This document shows positions 11,547-24,524 of a stretch of 64,000 nt of DNA, piece after piece. The notes under the pieces are model-generated. The model saw only the letters and a program-made list of their open reading frames with translations. It had not been told where the DNA came from and made no database searches. Positions within the stretch are counted from its first letter, which is position 1. Each line of letters begins with the position of its first letter. A program made the position numbers and the translations under genes. The DNA comes from Shiraia sp. slf14 (taxonomy: Eukaryota; Ascomycota; Dothideomycetes; Pleosporales; Shiraiaceae): assembly GCA_000498155.1 (NCBI GenBank), contig AXZN01000005.1, positions 620,001 to 684,000 of the forward strand, written 5' to 3'.

Positions 11547-13118
11547 AAAACCCGGAATGGAAATGGGAAAGAGCCAGAAAACCGGATCAACGACACCAAC
11601 CACATCAACATTTCACTTCCAAAGCATGATTTGTACGCAAGCACGCATCATCAAAACACCCCCACCACACACAAAGGCGTTTTTTTTTCTTGTTCTGCGT
11701 TTCGGCTTCTTTTTTTCAAATCTGTAATTACACTTCCTTCTCCCACGTATATGTGTGTGCGTGTGTGTATGTTCCGGCGACTGGTGGGAATATCTGTGCA
11801 TAGTATTTCTTGTTTGCCTGCGTGCTTGGGGCATGTGTTCCAAAAATAGTGCATGGGATTGGTCGTCGCTGTGACGAGTATGCTTTTGAATACGGGTGTG
11901 CGGGTGGTGGGGAGATATCAAGTGAAGTGAACTGAATTGAATAAATGATTTAAATCTGCTTTGGGGTATGAGGAATTATGTGATGTGTTTGAGAGTGTAT
12001 TGATCGAAGGATGTGAGATGGTGTTTCGATACAATCATAGTATTTCTTGTATGTTAAGATTGCGTAGTAGGAATGAACGGCGACTTTTAGTGTCGTGAAA
12101 GAGACGTACATTAACTTTTTTTGTTCTCAAACGAACGGGAGGGTGTACGTCGTTTTCCAGTACCTGTGGAGTGGGGTTTTGGTTTTACGGGATTAAAGGT
12201 GTAAATTAATTGAACATAAATTATCTATGTACTCGTAACTCTACTCGTAACTAGATATAATACCTGTTATAATTAACATCGTGAGAATTTACGTATACAA
12301 ATTCATTGTATCTCTGTAAATGAACATAGTTAGTGTTAATGTGGAGTATTGCATTAAATTTGCGACGTGATGATTACATTGGGTTATAAATGTATGTTGT
12401 CCGTACGTAGCATCTAAGAGGAGGGAGAGAGAGAAGGAAAGCCCGCACGGAGCTAGAAGGCTCGTGCAGAGGAAGTTACCTTAAGAGGGGGTGACTTCCT
12501 CTCGTACGTAGACAGATAGGCTTGAATACACCTTTTTGCAAGTTGATATTATTTCGGACGACAAAGTTGCCACCATACTACAGAGGAAGGGTTACCAACG
12601 TATGTGTTGATTGATTGCAGTGCAAATTCATTTCAGAAAGATTTACAAAAACCTAAGAAGTTAAAAGGGATTGGTCTTTTTTTTGGAATACATGATTCTT
12701 GTGTTCGTGTTTCTGATCTGAGGGGTGAGTTGAAAGTCTTCTATTTGGATTGTACGATTGAATCAACAGAATATAGAAGAATAGTAAACCAGTTATTTAT
12801 TTTCATTTGAAGAATTTATCAACGTAGGAATTGTACAAGGCTTTCCTCGAATAGGGAATTACCAGGTGACGGGCCTCAGAGCTGAAGAGCCTACGGCCTT
12901 GCCAATCGCACATCTGAGGTTTGGTGATAGGTTTCTAACCTATGACATATGTTCGCTTGAACGCTACCCTCACACCCCAAAGGAACATTGATCCTCGTTG
13001 TGACTGTAAATTCCTGTGTGGGAGCAGTGCTGCATCAAAAATCGCCAAAATTATGCCTTTGCGCCATGTACCATGCTTTCAAAACGCCGCAAGTTCCGCT
13101 CGTATTATTTATCCATGC
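11547..13118. other. Intergenic: creB 3' flank, AT-rich tract, hairpins
   Basis: A 1.57 kb gap between convergent creB and YOS1. The left part is a T/G-rich 3' flank. About 12,180-12,420 is strongly AT-rich. Two adjacent stem-loops lie near 12,444-12,502. A short open frame at 12,604-12,810 shows no recognisable protein features. Confidence 0.5.
12444..12502. other. Pair of adjacent stem-loops
   Basis: The right hairpin pairs 12468-12479 with 12491-12502: a 12-bp stem with one T/G mismatch that would be a G-U pair in RNA, and an 11-base loop. Just left, GCACGGAGC pairs with GCTCGTGC with one bulge. The hairpins could belong to a small non-coding RNA, a terminator-like element or a decayed mobile element; nothing decides between these. 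Confidence 0.4.
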
Positions 13119-13639
13119 TCAGCCGAGGACGAGAAGGTACACTATCATGAGTGTGTTTATGAACATCAATGGTACTGCAATTGTGTCAGTCGAAATTGCA
13201 AGTCTCAATGTGCCTCCCATTCGTGTGGCAGGCACCATGTTGGTGGGGTAAACGTACTCCTCATCAGTGTTCGCACTGACGACACCAAGTTTATTAACCG
13301 GGCCTTGACGCTTGCTTCATCGCGTTGACCACCAAAGCCAGGTTCCGATGCCGATGCTGTCCAGCCAACTATAGACATGAATGTCAGTATTCGTCGCGTG
13401 CGGAAAGGTAGTGTCAATCAGGAGTGGGTAAAGTAAAGGGTAGAGTCTCGGGCGAGTCTGTACTATCCAAGAGTTCGAGGCAAGGGCAGTCTCACTTCTT
13501 GCTAGGAATCGATCTTCCGAAAGTATGGCTATGGCATTGATCAAGAGTACAGCAACTGTGCTTGTCAGTATTAAGACGTAAACGAGTATGAATTGGATCG
13601 AGTACCATAGAAAAGACCACCAAGGCCAAAGAATAGCAT
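13119..13639 (-). CDS. YOS1: YOS1-like ER-Golgi transport protein
   Basis: A very small, four-exon gene: 13606..13639, 13496..13555, 13258..13368 and 13119..13174, together 86 residues plus stop. The product begins MLFFGLGGLFY, continues with LLINAIAILSEDRFLARIGW, then SVKARLINLVSSVRTLMRIP, and ends with a second hydrophobic helix (LMIVYLLVLG). This is the Yos1/IER3IP1 pattern: two membrane segments around a short loop. Yos1 is a subunit of the Yip1-Yif1 complex needed for transport between ER and Golgi. All three introns have GT-AG ends, and the phases join whole codons (splits at Val, Ile and Ile). No exon exceeds 111 bases, so a simple open-frame scan misses it. Start chosen as the only ATG giving the conserved N-terminus. 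Confidence 0.9.
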
Positions 13640-14938
13640 TTTGATTGCTCGAGTGTATCAGCTTCAGAGAATTGTGTATTTTGGAGCAATTGCGGTTGTT
13701 GTATCTAACAGTGGAGTCGCCTGGAGCTGCCTGTTCAAGATTACAGCTGTCGTCCAGCTTACGGTTCGCGGGAGTGATTACATAAGCGCTGAGTCAGCAT
13801 GTGCTGATCGCCACCATCGCAGATGCGACCCGAGCATGTGGAACTCAGGTACTAGGGTGATTGAGTGTATCCAGTTCCAAATTTAAAAGTCTTGAATCTT
13901 TTGTATCATCTCGCCATTGTGGAGATATTGCAATCCTCCCTCCAGTCATGTCATGTGCAAAGTCTAAAGTACCCCCGTCGTCGCAAGCGAGGTCGTATAA
14001 GTATTAAGGCGATCGCCAAGCCAAGCACAGTCTCGCTTTTCTTTCAACCTCGATCGACCATTGACCGTTGAAACAAGGGCAGGATGGCAAGCGCAGATCC
14101 GTAAGCCTTGCGGAAGATTTCCTGTTCCTGGCCGATTATGGTGAGATGCATTGGCAAAAATACATGCCAAATTGGAAAGCCATGGTTTTCTCGGTGATCA
14201 ACATCGATCGGAGGCGTGCGAGGGTCTTTCCGCATGCTTAAAGTGGACCTGGTGAATTGAGACGTCTCCACGATCTCGCTGATGATCACCGAATCGTAGC
14301 GCAAGGAGCTTGTACCATAGTCAACTAATGGCACGCCCGAGCCTCTGGAGAACCGCGGCACGACGTCATTGGGGAACCGAAAGCGTGGCAGTCTAGACCT
14401 TCAACATCAGCCGAAGCGTGGCCTGCGCACACTTGCTGCCAGTCCTTTATCGATTCATTCTTCGCGTGCTGTTCTTGCCAGCTTTGGCATTATCCGACAA
14501 CATCGCCAACGATGGAAAGTTCCAGGTGAAGGGTTCCTCACGCAGGCGGTCGCACACATTACGCCCATAGCGGAGCTTCACACATTTGACTGGTCTAGAC
14601 CGTTGATCATCAAATTCGCGCGTCCAAGCCCTCCCTGTAGCTTCCCACTGGGGTTTCGCGCATCATTCAACGGTTGCTTACTTCAACATTGCCTCTCTGC
14701 CCCTCCCGATCTGCCCTTTTCTGGGGTTTGGCGGCCCAACAACGCATGAGGTCCATCCAGGTCCTTCTTACTTGTACATTCCATGTTCATCAACCCATTT
14801 CCAGGCGTTTTAGGTCGGCACTTTCTACGATTACGACCCTTGCTCAGTTCTTATAGTCTTGTCCAGCCCGCTCGCGCTCGATCTATTCATCGCATTTCAC
14901 TGTATATACGATAGACGCATTTCTTCATTTTAATCATA
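13640..14938. other. Divergent intergenic region YOS1 / histidine kinase
   Basis: A 1.3 kb gap between divergent genes. The right end (14,600-14,938) is pyrimidine-rich with ATGs at 14,747 and 14,781 that open short upstream frames. A minus-strand open stretch at 14,044-14,361 has no ATG at its start and no family resemblance I can name. Confidence 0.45.
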
Positions 14939-17900
14939 ATGGCGGAACCAGACGGAGTTGAAGAGGAGGGGTACTTCGACGTGGGCGTTCGGCGACGGTC
15001 CAAATCACCCAGCTCGTCCATCCACAGCACAGACTCATTGACAATGCGGTTGCCGTCGCCGACAACAACAATGGCCTCTTTGACCGCTCTGCAGTACTTA
15101 CCGGTTCCAATTATGGTGCTGTCATCGCTGAAGACAGTCGTGCTGGCGAATGAAGCCATGGGGCGTTTATTAGGAATAGATTTCGAGAGCACAGCTTTTC
15201 ACGGCCTTTCCATTTCAGAAATCCTGGAAGATAAATCCATTGGTGACCTTGGAGTCGATATTTTGCAAAACGGTTCACCAATCCTGATATCTTGGGAGGT
15301 TCGTATTGGTCGATAATGAGAGTTAGTCTTGAAGTGCAGTTTTGACTTTGTGACAGGATTTCCTTGACTCTGTCGCTCAAGATTCATCGATCGACAACGG
15401 TACTGATACAGACGTTGGGAGTGGCCACACCACACCCACGGCGGAACCGCGCACACAACGCCAATCGAGTGTAACAGAACAACAGTCTTTGCCCCAATTG
15501 AGTAGCAGTAATCTTGCACGGACAACGGTTCGCGATGTTGCTGTGGACGTAGTGATTGCACCAGTCATAACCGGCGTCGATGGTTGCTTGCAAAAGCCTG
15601 AGCGCAAGCCCTCCTACTCGAATGCAGTCCAAGCGAGTTGTATTATCTCAATGTGGTGTATCGAGGATACTCAGTATTTTACATTGACTTTTACAAGCGC
15701 AACGTCTGAATCGGCTCCAAGCTCCAAGCCTATCAGCAGAGTTGTGAATCGATCGAGTACGACCACAAACCTCAACAAGTCCCGGAGTTCGGGATCTAGC
15801 TCCTCTTCTGGTCGCCGTTCAGGAAGCAGTTCTAATTCTACTTCCAAGGTAGCTACTCCGATATTGCAACAGTTGGACTTCCCTCCTCGAGGTCCTCCTT
15901 TGAAAGTTCGGGGTGACCTCTCAAGCTCTGCTTCCGTTTTCCAGAAAGCAACGCAAATGAAGGATGCGATTCTAAATTCGATCAATATGCCGGCATACGG
16001 TACGTATAACTAATGTCTGAAGCTGTTATTTCTATCTGACATACCATTAGCCATGTGGAAAGACGAGAGCTTCGGAATACCAAATAAAGCTCTCTTAAGA
16101 CTTATGCCCAAGGATGGAACGTATGCAGCTGGCGACCAAAGAGCTTTTCTTGAACAATATACTATTTGGACAGAAGATTTCCAACGTGAGCTAGCAGTCG
16201 ACGAGTTTCCAATTGTGGAATTGTGTCGTACACGACAACGAGTTGCAGGTCGTCGAATCGGGATGCGGCAGCCAGTCACCAATACTCGTATTGTGTTCGA
16301 GGTTATTGGTGAACCTGTGGTTCATGAAGAGACAGGAGAATTTCTGGGTGGAATTGTCCTCTTCAAAGACGTCACAGAATACACGAAGCAAATTGCTGCG
16401 CAAATTGAGGAGAACGAGAAGCAGTTTGAATACATCGCAAATTTCATGCCGGTCATGGTTTGGACGACTACTCCTGACGGAATGCATGACTGGTTTTCGC
16501 AGCGTTGGTACGATTATACCGGTTTGACCGAAGATCAAAGCTTAGGAGAGGGCTGGAAATTGCCTTTCCACCATGATGACATGACTGCAACCAAGGACCG
16601 CTGGTTCCATTCGCTCGAAACTGGAGACGAATACCTTACGGAATACAGGTGTCAACGATTTGATGGAGAGTGGCGCTGGATGCTCGGAAGGGCGTTACCA
16701 TTCTATGACGATGATGGGCGAATAGTGAAATGGTTCGGTACATGCACTGATATCCACGATCTAGTTATGGCACGACAAGAAGCACGACAAACGAGGAAGC
16801 AATTAGAACAAGTTATTGAACACGCCAAAATTTTGCTTTGGGCGGTCAACCGGGAAAATAAATTGGTATTATTGGAGGGTGACATGAGATGGAAACATCA
16901 TGAAGACAAGAAAGAACTTTTGGGAAAAGACATATTTGACATCTTCGGCATGGCTAGTGCAGACCAAGATCGCTGGAGGAAACCAATCCGGGAGATTCTC
17001 AACGGCAAGCAGCAAGACGAAGTTGTAGAGCGGTACATGTCCGAAAACCGCTACTACAGAACGCGATTAGTACCACTCTTAACCGCATCTCGAATTGGAG
17101 GTATCGAAGGCAGTGCGTACGTGGATGGAGTTATTGGTGTGTCAATGGACGTGACGGAATTGCGAGAAAGAGAAGACCAACTAAGAGAGCAAGAGAAAGA
17201 GAATGAGAGGCTCCTTGCCAACGCAGCTGCAGCAAAAGAAGCCAGTAGGATGAAGTCGCAGTTCCTTGCAAACATGTCACACGAAATCCGAACACCTATT
17301 GCAGGCGTTATTGGTATGAGCGAACTATTATTCGATATGAACTTGGATGAAGAACAGAAAGAATGTGCGGAGAACATCCATCGATCGGCTAACAGCCTAC
17401 TCACGGTCATCAACGACATTTTAGACTTCTCGAAGGTGGAATCTGGTCATTTGGATGTAGAAGAGGTGCAGTTCAGTATGAGTGTAGTTTTGAGAGATGT
17501 CAACAAGATGATGTCGTTTGCAGCACAGAGAAAGGGCCTGGCATATGAGAGCTCTGTCGAAGAAGAAGTGCAACAGGATTTGAGGGTTATGGGAGATCCT
17601 GGACGACTCCGTCAAATTTTGACAAATTTATTGACCAACAGCATCAAGTTCACTTCTGATGGTACGGTGAAGCTCGCAGTGTCGATCAGTCGCGAAACAA
17701 AAGACTCGGTCACAGTGAATTTCACAATCAGCGACACAGGAATTGGCATCGAAGAGGAAGTTCGAAAACGCTTGTTCCAGCCATTCAGCCAAGCCGATTC
17801 ATCCACAGCTCGTCGATTTGGTGGTACAGGTTTAGGCTTGACTATCAGTAAAAACCTTGTCGAATTGATGAAAGGCCAGATATGGCTTGACTCGAAGTTA

Positions 17901-19386
17901 GGCCAGGGCACAACAGCAACCTTTTGGATTCCATTCCCGAGAGCTCCTTACCAGGACGATGGTTCACCCTTGGTAGATCTTGCATCGATTCCCGATCGTC
18001 TGCAGAGCGATGTATCCGTGTCAGTTGGTAGCTCAGAAGGGCACACACCGCCACTGACGCCAAAAATGTCCGAAGTGCTTTCCAAAGCGAATTCGTTCCC
18101 TGTGGTGAAGCCAAACATTCCGGATCATCTCATGAACTTGTCAGAGAGCGAAAGAGAAAAGGTTCATATTTTGGTCGTTGAGGACAAGTAAGTTGTCAAT
18201 TCGCGGTGATATTTGATATATCGAATTCGGAACTGATACTTTTCATGTAGCCACATCAACCAGCAGATTGCATTGAAAACTATCAAGAAGCTGCATTTTT
18301 CGGTTGGCGCGGTTTGGAATGGCCAAGAAGCTTTGGATTATCTGATGCAGGAGTTTACGCCCTCGCATCCACGGCCCGATATAATTCTGATGGACGTGCA
18401 GGTATGCAAATGGATTAGGAAATGCATAGCACAGACTTTGTGTTGCTGACGACATCAACGTAGATGCCGATTCGGGATGGATATTCAGCCACGCATGCGA
18501 TCAGAACAGAAGCACCATGGAAAGACATACCCGAAATTCGGAGCGTGCCCATTGTCGCAATGACAGCTAGTGCGATTCAGGGAGATAAGGAGAAATGCAC
18601 GCTTGCAGGAATGGACGTAAGTTTTGCCCAGGTTTGTGCCCCTTTATGAGCATGGAGGATGCTGAATCTGGCAGGATTACTTGGCGAAGCCGGTGAAAGG
18701 CAAGCTCTTAGAACGCGTAAGTGACATGAGTAAAACCCCACGATATCTCTCATCTGATAATTGGTTAGATGCTTGTCAAGTGGGCAATCGAGGGGCGGCG
18801 AAAAACGGCGACGACTAAGCCAGCCACAAGTGAGGATGATCGACAAGATGGCGGGTCCATATCGGCTCCGCCCTCCATGGCGAATTTTAGCGGGAAGGAT
18901 CAATCTCAAAGCACAGGCATAGGGGTTGAGCCTGAAACAACGGCCCAAGCACTGACCGCCGAGCTTGACCGCCTCCATTTTGAGAGCGATGCAGCTGTCG
19001 CGAAGTCTTCTGAATCCAACGGAGACAGGGCCATGCGACGCTTCCACGCCGAAGAAAGAGACACCATGTTGCGCGACGACAAGTTACTATCGCTCACGGG
19101 CCCGGTTCTACTTCGCCATAATAGCCATCCAGCGCTAGAGACGGTGTCATCCTCTCTCCCGTTGACGGAAGAGAACATTGGGAGGCTGGCTCATGAGCAA
19201 CATGATGGTGAACACGCGGAATCACATCTAGCTACCCTTGGCACAAACTCTAGTAGGGCCAACCCGTCCCAAAGCTTAAGTGGCAGCAGGTTGGGGCAAC
19301 AACAACAAAGCAGTTCTCGACCTGCTTTGGATCCAATAGCTCGTGAGAGTGAACAGACTGTCCGACGATTCGACTCTCCCACCTGA
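14939..19386 (+). CDS. Hybrid histidine kinase with PAS domains and C-terminal receiver
   Basis: Seven exons (14939..15298, 15357..15999, 16051..18187, 18251..18401, 18464..18616, 18675..18716, 18769..19386) give 1,367 residues. The order is an N-terminal PAS-like region, a Ser-rich linker, further PAS/PAC sensor modules (for example YIANFMPVMVWTTTPDGMHDW), a coiled linker, HisKA and HATPase, receiver, and a disordered tail. The H-box NMSHEIRTPIAG has the phospho-acceptor His745. The N-box is LRQILTNLLTNSIKF; G-boxes are DTGIGIE and GGTGLGLTISK. The receiver has VVEDN (Glu1045-Asp1046), LMDVQMP (Asp1095) and the conserved Lys1153 in YLAKP. All key residues of the His-to-Asp relay are present. 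Signal would pass through an Hpt protein such as Ypd1. The subgroup is unsure; there are no HAMP repeats or phytochrome domain, so it is neither the group III (NIK) nor the group VIII class. Confidence 0.92.
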
Positions 19387-21680
19387 TTTGGTTTGAGGCA
19401 TAATGATAAAAGGATAAAGAAGCAAAACACGAGCAATACGGGTATTATCCCACCAAAATTTCGATGTTTCTGGATTCGGTACCAGAGATCGAAAAGAGGC
19501 CGGTGCGTATACATTGGGGGCCCCCCAATGCCCAAGCAAGGTTTACGATTTGGTGTACCTGGTTGAGTGCAGCGATGGTTGAGATCTCACTCAGAAGCCC
19601 GCTTGTACCCACTTTTCTTTGTGTACGATATGGCTGCTGTTCTCGTAACGCACATAGGGCAACGCGGAAACCCTGCCGCTGTGTGTGCGTGTGGCGGTTC
19701 CGCGTTTTGGTGACTTATGCGGCTCAGTAGACATGGAGGCATGCCGTGTTGATGGTTGGTGGGTGGTCGCCGACCATTTCAGCCTCGCCTCACTTATTGG
19801 CTCACAAGGGTTCAGCTTGCGTCGACTTAGCGCACTTTTTGGTTCCCTTTCCCCCCCTCCCCCCCGTTCCTCCTTCTCAACGCAATCCTGGCCACATCGA
19901 TCTGTGCGTGCGTATACATGGCTATTCCTTTTTCTGTTCCTTTCTCAACCATGCATGTAGCAGCACGCAATTCGAAAAGGGGAATGCAGATGTTTGCAGG
20001 TTGCTTGCAGAATGTGCGTGCTTGGTTTGAGTTTACACGGCATACAGCCAATGACATGCTAGCCTTTGTGTAAATACATGCAGCAGCAATAGAGTTGTAG
20101 CGAATCCAAGGCGTGGTCACAGTTGAACTCAATTCAGATTCGATATGTCTGGCATTACCATGGAACTCTAGAACGCAGGATGCATCCTTAGTAGCATAAA
20201 AATCAATACATTGTGATCATGCACGACCAAAAAGCCACGATCCAATCTCTGTGTAATGGAGAGGTGTGATTTGAACGCGGCTGGGCGGGGGAGGGGAGTA
20301 CACAACAAAAGCATGGAGCAAGGATGCAGTTCTGTTTGTCGCCCTGCTGGGCAAGCATTTTTGACAGTATGGTGTTGAAGGCTTGGGATGCAGAGACAGA
20401 TTGGGATCTGCACAAGGCGCCATCCCCCTCCTTTGCTGTTTTGAGCCATCAGTCCTTCTCAAAGAGGAACCACGACTCATCTCGCGTACCAGATGCCTGG
20501 AGTTACAAGGCGATGATCATGCGAGGATTCGTCGTCGTGCTTGCTTGCCTGCCATGGGCTGCACGTGGATCTAGAGATTTTGATATTGGCAAAAACAGCG
20601 GCAGATAGGCAGGCACTAAACCTGGTGAGCGGAAGGGCCATTAGTGCAGATCCACAGTGACAACTTGACAGTTGGCGCTACTTTTTGCAGAGCGTTACAT
20701 CGGGGCTTGCAAAGAAAGCTTGCTGCCCGATACGACAACCGGCTCAGCGGCACTATCATTGGACAAACAAGGCAAAAGGACTGGCTGCGCGCAAAGAGAC
20801 TATTTTTTTGTTGTTTGGACGCTAAGTAGAGACGGTCTTGCTTGATGAACCATTACCCCGGGTTTTTCTTGAGATTGCCTGTGCCTCGCCGACCTTGTTA
20901 CTTTTCTCTTGTGCCATGTGACTTGTCAATTACTCGGCTTTCCTGCTATCGGATGTGTCGTGAGCCGTGTTCTGAGGCCACTTATCCTTTTGGTCCTTTT
21001 ACATGATGAGATGAGATCAACTAGATTGTGCCCAGCTTTTTGGGGAAAACAGAAAGAGGATAGAGAGGGGCAAGGAGAGGAGTCTGGTGGGCACGAGGGC
21101 ACAACACCAGAAAAGCCCCGGAAATAACGCCGGAATGCTCATGTTTTGACAAGTTGTCGTCAATCTGAAACAAAGAAGTCACGGTATCCTCACGCAAGTC
21201 AACCTGACATTCCGATCATCTTGAGAGCCGCGCGTCTGGTTCACGGTTTTGCGTGTGGAGAATGTGCCTGTTGATCATACACAGTGATGGGCACTTGTTG
21301 TTGTTTCATCTAGATCTGGAGAAAGATGGTCGCTGTCTCTCCACAAAACGACGACAGTGCAGGGCAGAGGCGAGCACGAACCTCCCAAATCGGAAATAAA
21401 GAAAAGCACACTAAGCAAGTGGAAAACCCAATCTGCTTGGCAAGCCATGGGGGGAAAGTCAGTCAACAGGCAACGGCTAAACTAAGTTTTTGCAGTGGCA
21501 GTAGGGTGTAGGCTAGGATGCAGGGTCCAGTCATCGAGTGCCGGAGCCTGCCTGCGTTGCAAAGTGGAAACTACCGTGCAGGTGTATGGTAGGCGAAGAC
21601 CAAGGTGGCACAAGTGTGGGCTAAAGTGGACAGCCAAGGAAGCGACAGAGATGGTTGCTTGCGTCGACGAGGGCTAGTTG

Positions 21681-21740
21681 AGTGGAGTAGATTGACTGGG
21701 AGTGGAGTAGACTGGCTGGGAGTGGAGAGAATGGGATTGG
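21681..21740 (+). repeat. 20-base tandem repeat, two to three copies
   Basis: Unit AGTGGAGTAGACTGGCTGGG occurs at 21701-21720, with a near copy at 21681-21700 (three differences) and a degenerate third copy from 21721. Non-coding context. Confidence 0.75.
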
Positions 21741-24267
21741 GTTGCTTTTGGTGGTGGCTTGTACCAGATTGTAGTGCGTATGGCATACGGGCCGCAGCCC
21801 TACCGGCTCTCAACGTACGCATTCGCTGTCTACAAGTCGTTAGATGCAAGCAGCCAAAAAAATCGAGACGATGCGGTACCACTCGCGTCTACAGATAGCG
21901 CTAAGCGGGACGAGGGGAGGGGGGAAAGTAAGCTTGATGGAGTAGGAGGCGCGATGGCTTGCTTGTCCAACCACAGGCGTTGCCCTGCATATCCAAACGC
22001 CTCGCGGGTTGACGGAGCACGACGACTAGGGGACGGAGGGGGAGGGCAGAGCAAGTGACTCGTGAAGAGGATGAAGAAGAGGGGGGCGTGCACCTGAAAA
22101 TGCAAGGCGGCGCTCCTGACGGCAAGCAGCTAGGCCGCATTGGGCGAGGCGAGGATGGCTGTCTAAGCCATGCAGCGGTGTGAGATGGCAGCTGCCGGGT
22201 GGATGCACGTTTTTCAGTTGGTGGCACATTTTTGCCACACGCAGAGTTGATGTACTATGTACTATGTATGTAGGTAATGCGAGTTGAGATGCAGCAGTTG
22301 TGCTTCCAAGCCACGATCGGAGAGGGTGAAGGGCAGTGCTGCTAGTCGTCGCTGTGACGAAGAAACAAGAGCAAGGCCAAAGACCAGTCCGTGTAGCAGC
22401 AGAAGCGTGACTCGCGGCGAACGAGGGCAGTTGGCCAATCAGCGCCGCCCTTGACCGCTCCTACCTCATCCTGCATAGCTGCAAGAGCCGTCAGGTACCC
22501 GAGGGCACGGCAGCCAATCCGCGCGGCAGACTGCCTCTTAGCGCGGCGACTAGCGTTGGGCAATGACGACATTCGCACCAGCAAGCAGAATTACCACATT
22601 CCCACTCGTCTTTGCTCCCTCATCCAATGCTCGTGTCAGCCAAATTAAAAACACCGCACGTCTTGGCCCTCATCATCTCTGCCACCTAGCACCAGCCCGT
22701 CTGTTCCGCAACAATGACAGGCCGAAGATACGAAGCGGGTTTTGTCGAGCCCGCCTGCCCTGCCCCCGTCACGGCGCACAACGCGCCTCTGGTCATTGGC
22801 GGGTTTGCTTGCGCCAGCATACACAGTAGCATGACGGTGGTGGTGTCTCTGGTTGACTGCGTGATAGTCAATTCTGCTACTGGTACTCTGCTGGCTGGCG
22901 TGGACAATAGCATAGCATTGCCATAGTCTGTCTACCTCGGCCTTTGACATATGACGACGCTGGCTGTCTTGCGTCGCAGGCCCCATCAGCCAACCCAAAG
23001 TTGAGAGCAGAGCATGCTGCCCTGTCAGTTGATGGTGATGGCAGATGGCAGCTTTTGGCACAGTGCAACAGCCGCCCCAAGCAGGTACAGCGACAGCACC
23101 CCCCCAGGACGCTCCTATTGGGTTTGGCAGACGCTGAGTGGTAGCTGGCATGTCCCGAGATTGTGCTGTAGCATATGCCCAGCCCTCACGTCCCGCTCGC
23201 TGGCTAAGCTACAGGTGGTGCCCCCAAAGAATCATAGTCGGCGATCAAACGCTTGACCAGTGCAGCCAGCAGCGTGCTTAACCCACACAGGCACCCCTGC
23301 GCGAGGGAGTGGGAGTGGGTGTGAGAGGGTGCTCAGGGGAGGGGGACGCTAAATTGGGTGGATGCATGGCTGTGGTAGGCCCCGCGGTTGATGACAAGAG
23401 TCAGAGGAGAGGAACGGCGGAGGCAGCGCTAGAGCGGAGAGCGACTTGGGTGGCAGCCAGCAAGCTCGACGTGTTGTGCTTGTCTACGCAAGACGTGGAG
23501 AAGGTCGTGCGCGGTCCGATTTCCGTTTCTGCCCCTCCGGCGAGTTCGGCGTGGTGCTGCGTCGTATCGAAGGATGCTACCACGCTCACACGGCTGCTGT
23601 AGTTGCTGCTGCTGCTGGCTACCATGGCTGCTGCTGCTACCGTGTATTCGCAAGACAGCAGCCTCATGGCACTAAGCACTGCGACACCGCAGCCCCTCGT
23701 TCAAGGGGAGAGGGGGGCCATGGTCCGCCGCGGCCGCCGCTTGCTGGTGCATGTCTGATCGTCGACTCGACGACAGGTGAGCACGGTCGGCTCCCGTGTC
23801 AGCATGGTGCTCCTCCACCCACCGGAGCTTTTCAGAGAATGCGATACTCGTGCATCGGGCTAGTGTGCGTGGATGTAACTACACGTAAACGGCAGCCTTC
23901 ACTGTCGGGGGTGCGGCGCTAGGCCGCATTGGGCAGAGGGCGCTGTCGGCCCTGGTTGCACTGGCGTGGCGCCAAAACAAAAGGTAAAAAAGCCATCCCG
24001 AGCGCAGCGGGCGGTGATTGGCGGGCGGGCGGCCATGATGCAGCGCGTCGAGCTAGCTGCTGCGACGGCCTGCCAGGCGGTCCACTGGCGCTGGCCACGG
24101 GAAACTGAGCTGCCGGCCCAAGTGCGCTATCAAAAAACAACGGTTCGAGGGCTGCGCCAGAGAGATTGGGGTTTTGGCTGCGGGCCTGCTCTGTGCGCCT
24201 GTGCTTTGCCTGCTGCTGGATGGCGGATGGCGCGCGGCCAAAACTTGCCCGCACGCCAGCGACCAGC

Positions 24268-24294
24268 GTCCACCGTCCACCGTCCACCGTCCAC
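24268..24294 (+). repeat. GTCCACC heptamer tandem repeat
   Basis: Nearly four perfect copies of a 7-base unit in the flbC upstream region. Simple sequence, likely length-variable between strains. Confidence 0.8.
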
Positions 24295-24355
24295 ATAGGG
24301 ACGCGATGCATCACAGAGCAGAGATGCTGCCCGCTCCTACGCTACTACGCTAACT

Positions 24356-24373
24356 ACACACACACACACACAC
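24356..24373 (+). repeat. (AC)9 microsatellite
   Basis: Nine uninterrupted AC dinucleotides in non-coding DNA upstream of flbC. Confidence 0.9.
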
Positions 24374-24524
24374 GACTGCCCACCCCACACGCCTAAAAGC
24401 AGCCTCCCAAAAGCCCTCTCTGCTAGTGCCGCCCCAACCCTGCCTCTGCACCGACGTAAGTGAGCAAGGGTCTTTGGAGCCAACCTGCTTCATCCTTGGC
24501 TTGCCTCCCAGCCTATGATGAATG

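Larger units (their letters stand above)
19387..24524. other. 5.1 kb non-coding tract between histidine kinase and flbC
   Basis: No protein-coding gene is recognisable on either strand. GC-rich low-complexity stretches lie at 21.5-24.3 kb, with a 20-base tandem repeat at 21,681, CTG/GCT runs near 23,600, four GTCCACC units at 24,268 and an AC run at 24,356. It is best explained as the extended regulatory region of the downstream developmental regulator, perhaps with non-coding transcripts. A gene with only very short exons could hide here. Confidence 0.5.

Noticed and set aside
12604..12810. 68-codon open frame right of the hairpins
   Set aside because: Begins ATGTGTTGATTG in a different frame from the claimed start; AT-rich, no recognisable features.
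14044..14361. Minus-strand open stretch of 105 codons upstream of the histidine kinase
   Set aside because: Starts at GTG, has no ATG at its start, no family likeness, and an in-frame upstream extension gives no clear start or splice site.
20513..20608. 31-codon frame with a signal-peptide-like start (MIMRGFVVVLACLPWAARG)
   Set aside because: Very short, no cysteine pattern or repeats of a secreted peptide, no supporting context; probably chance.
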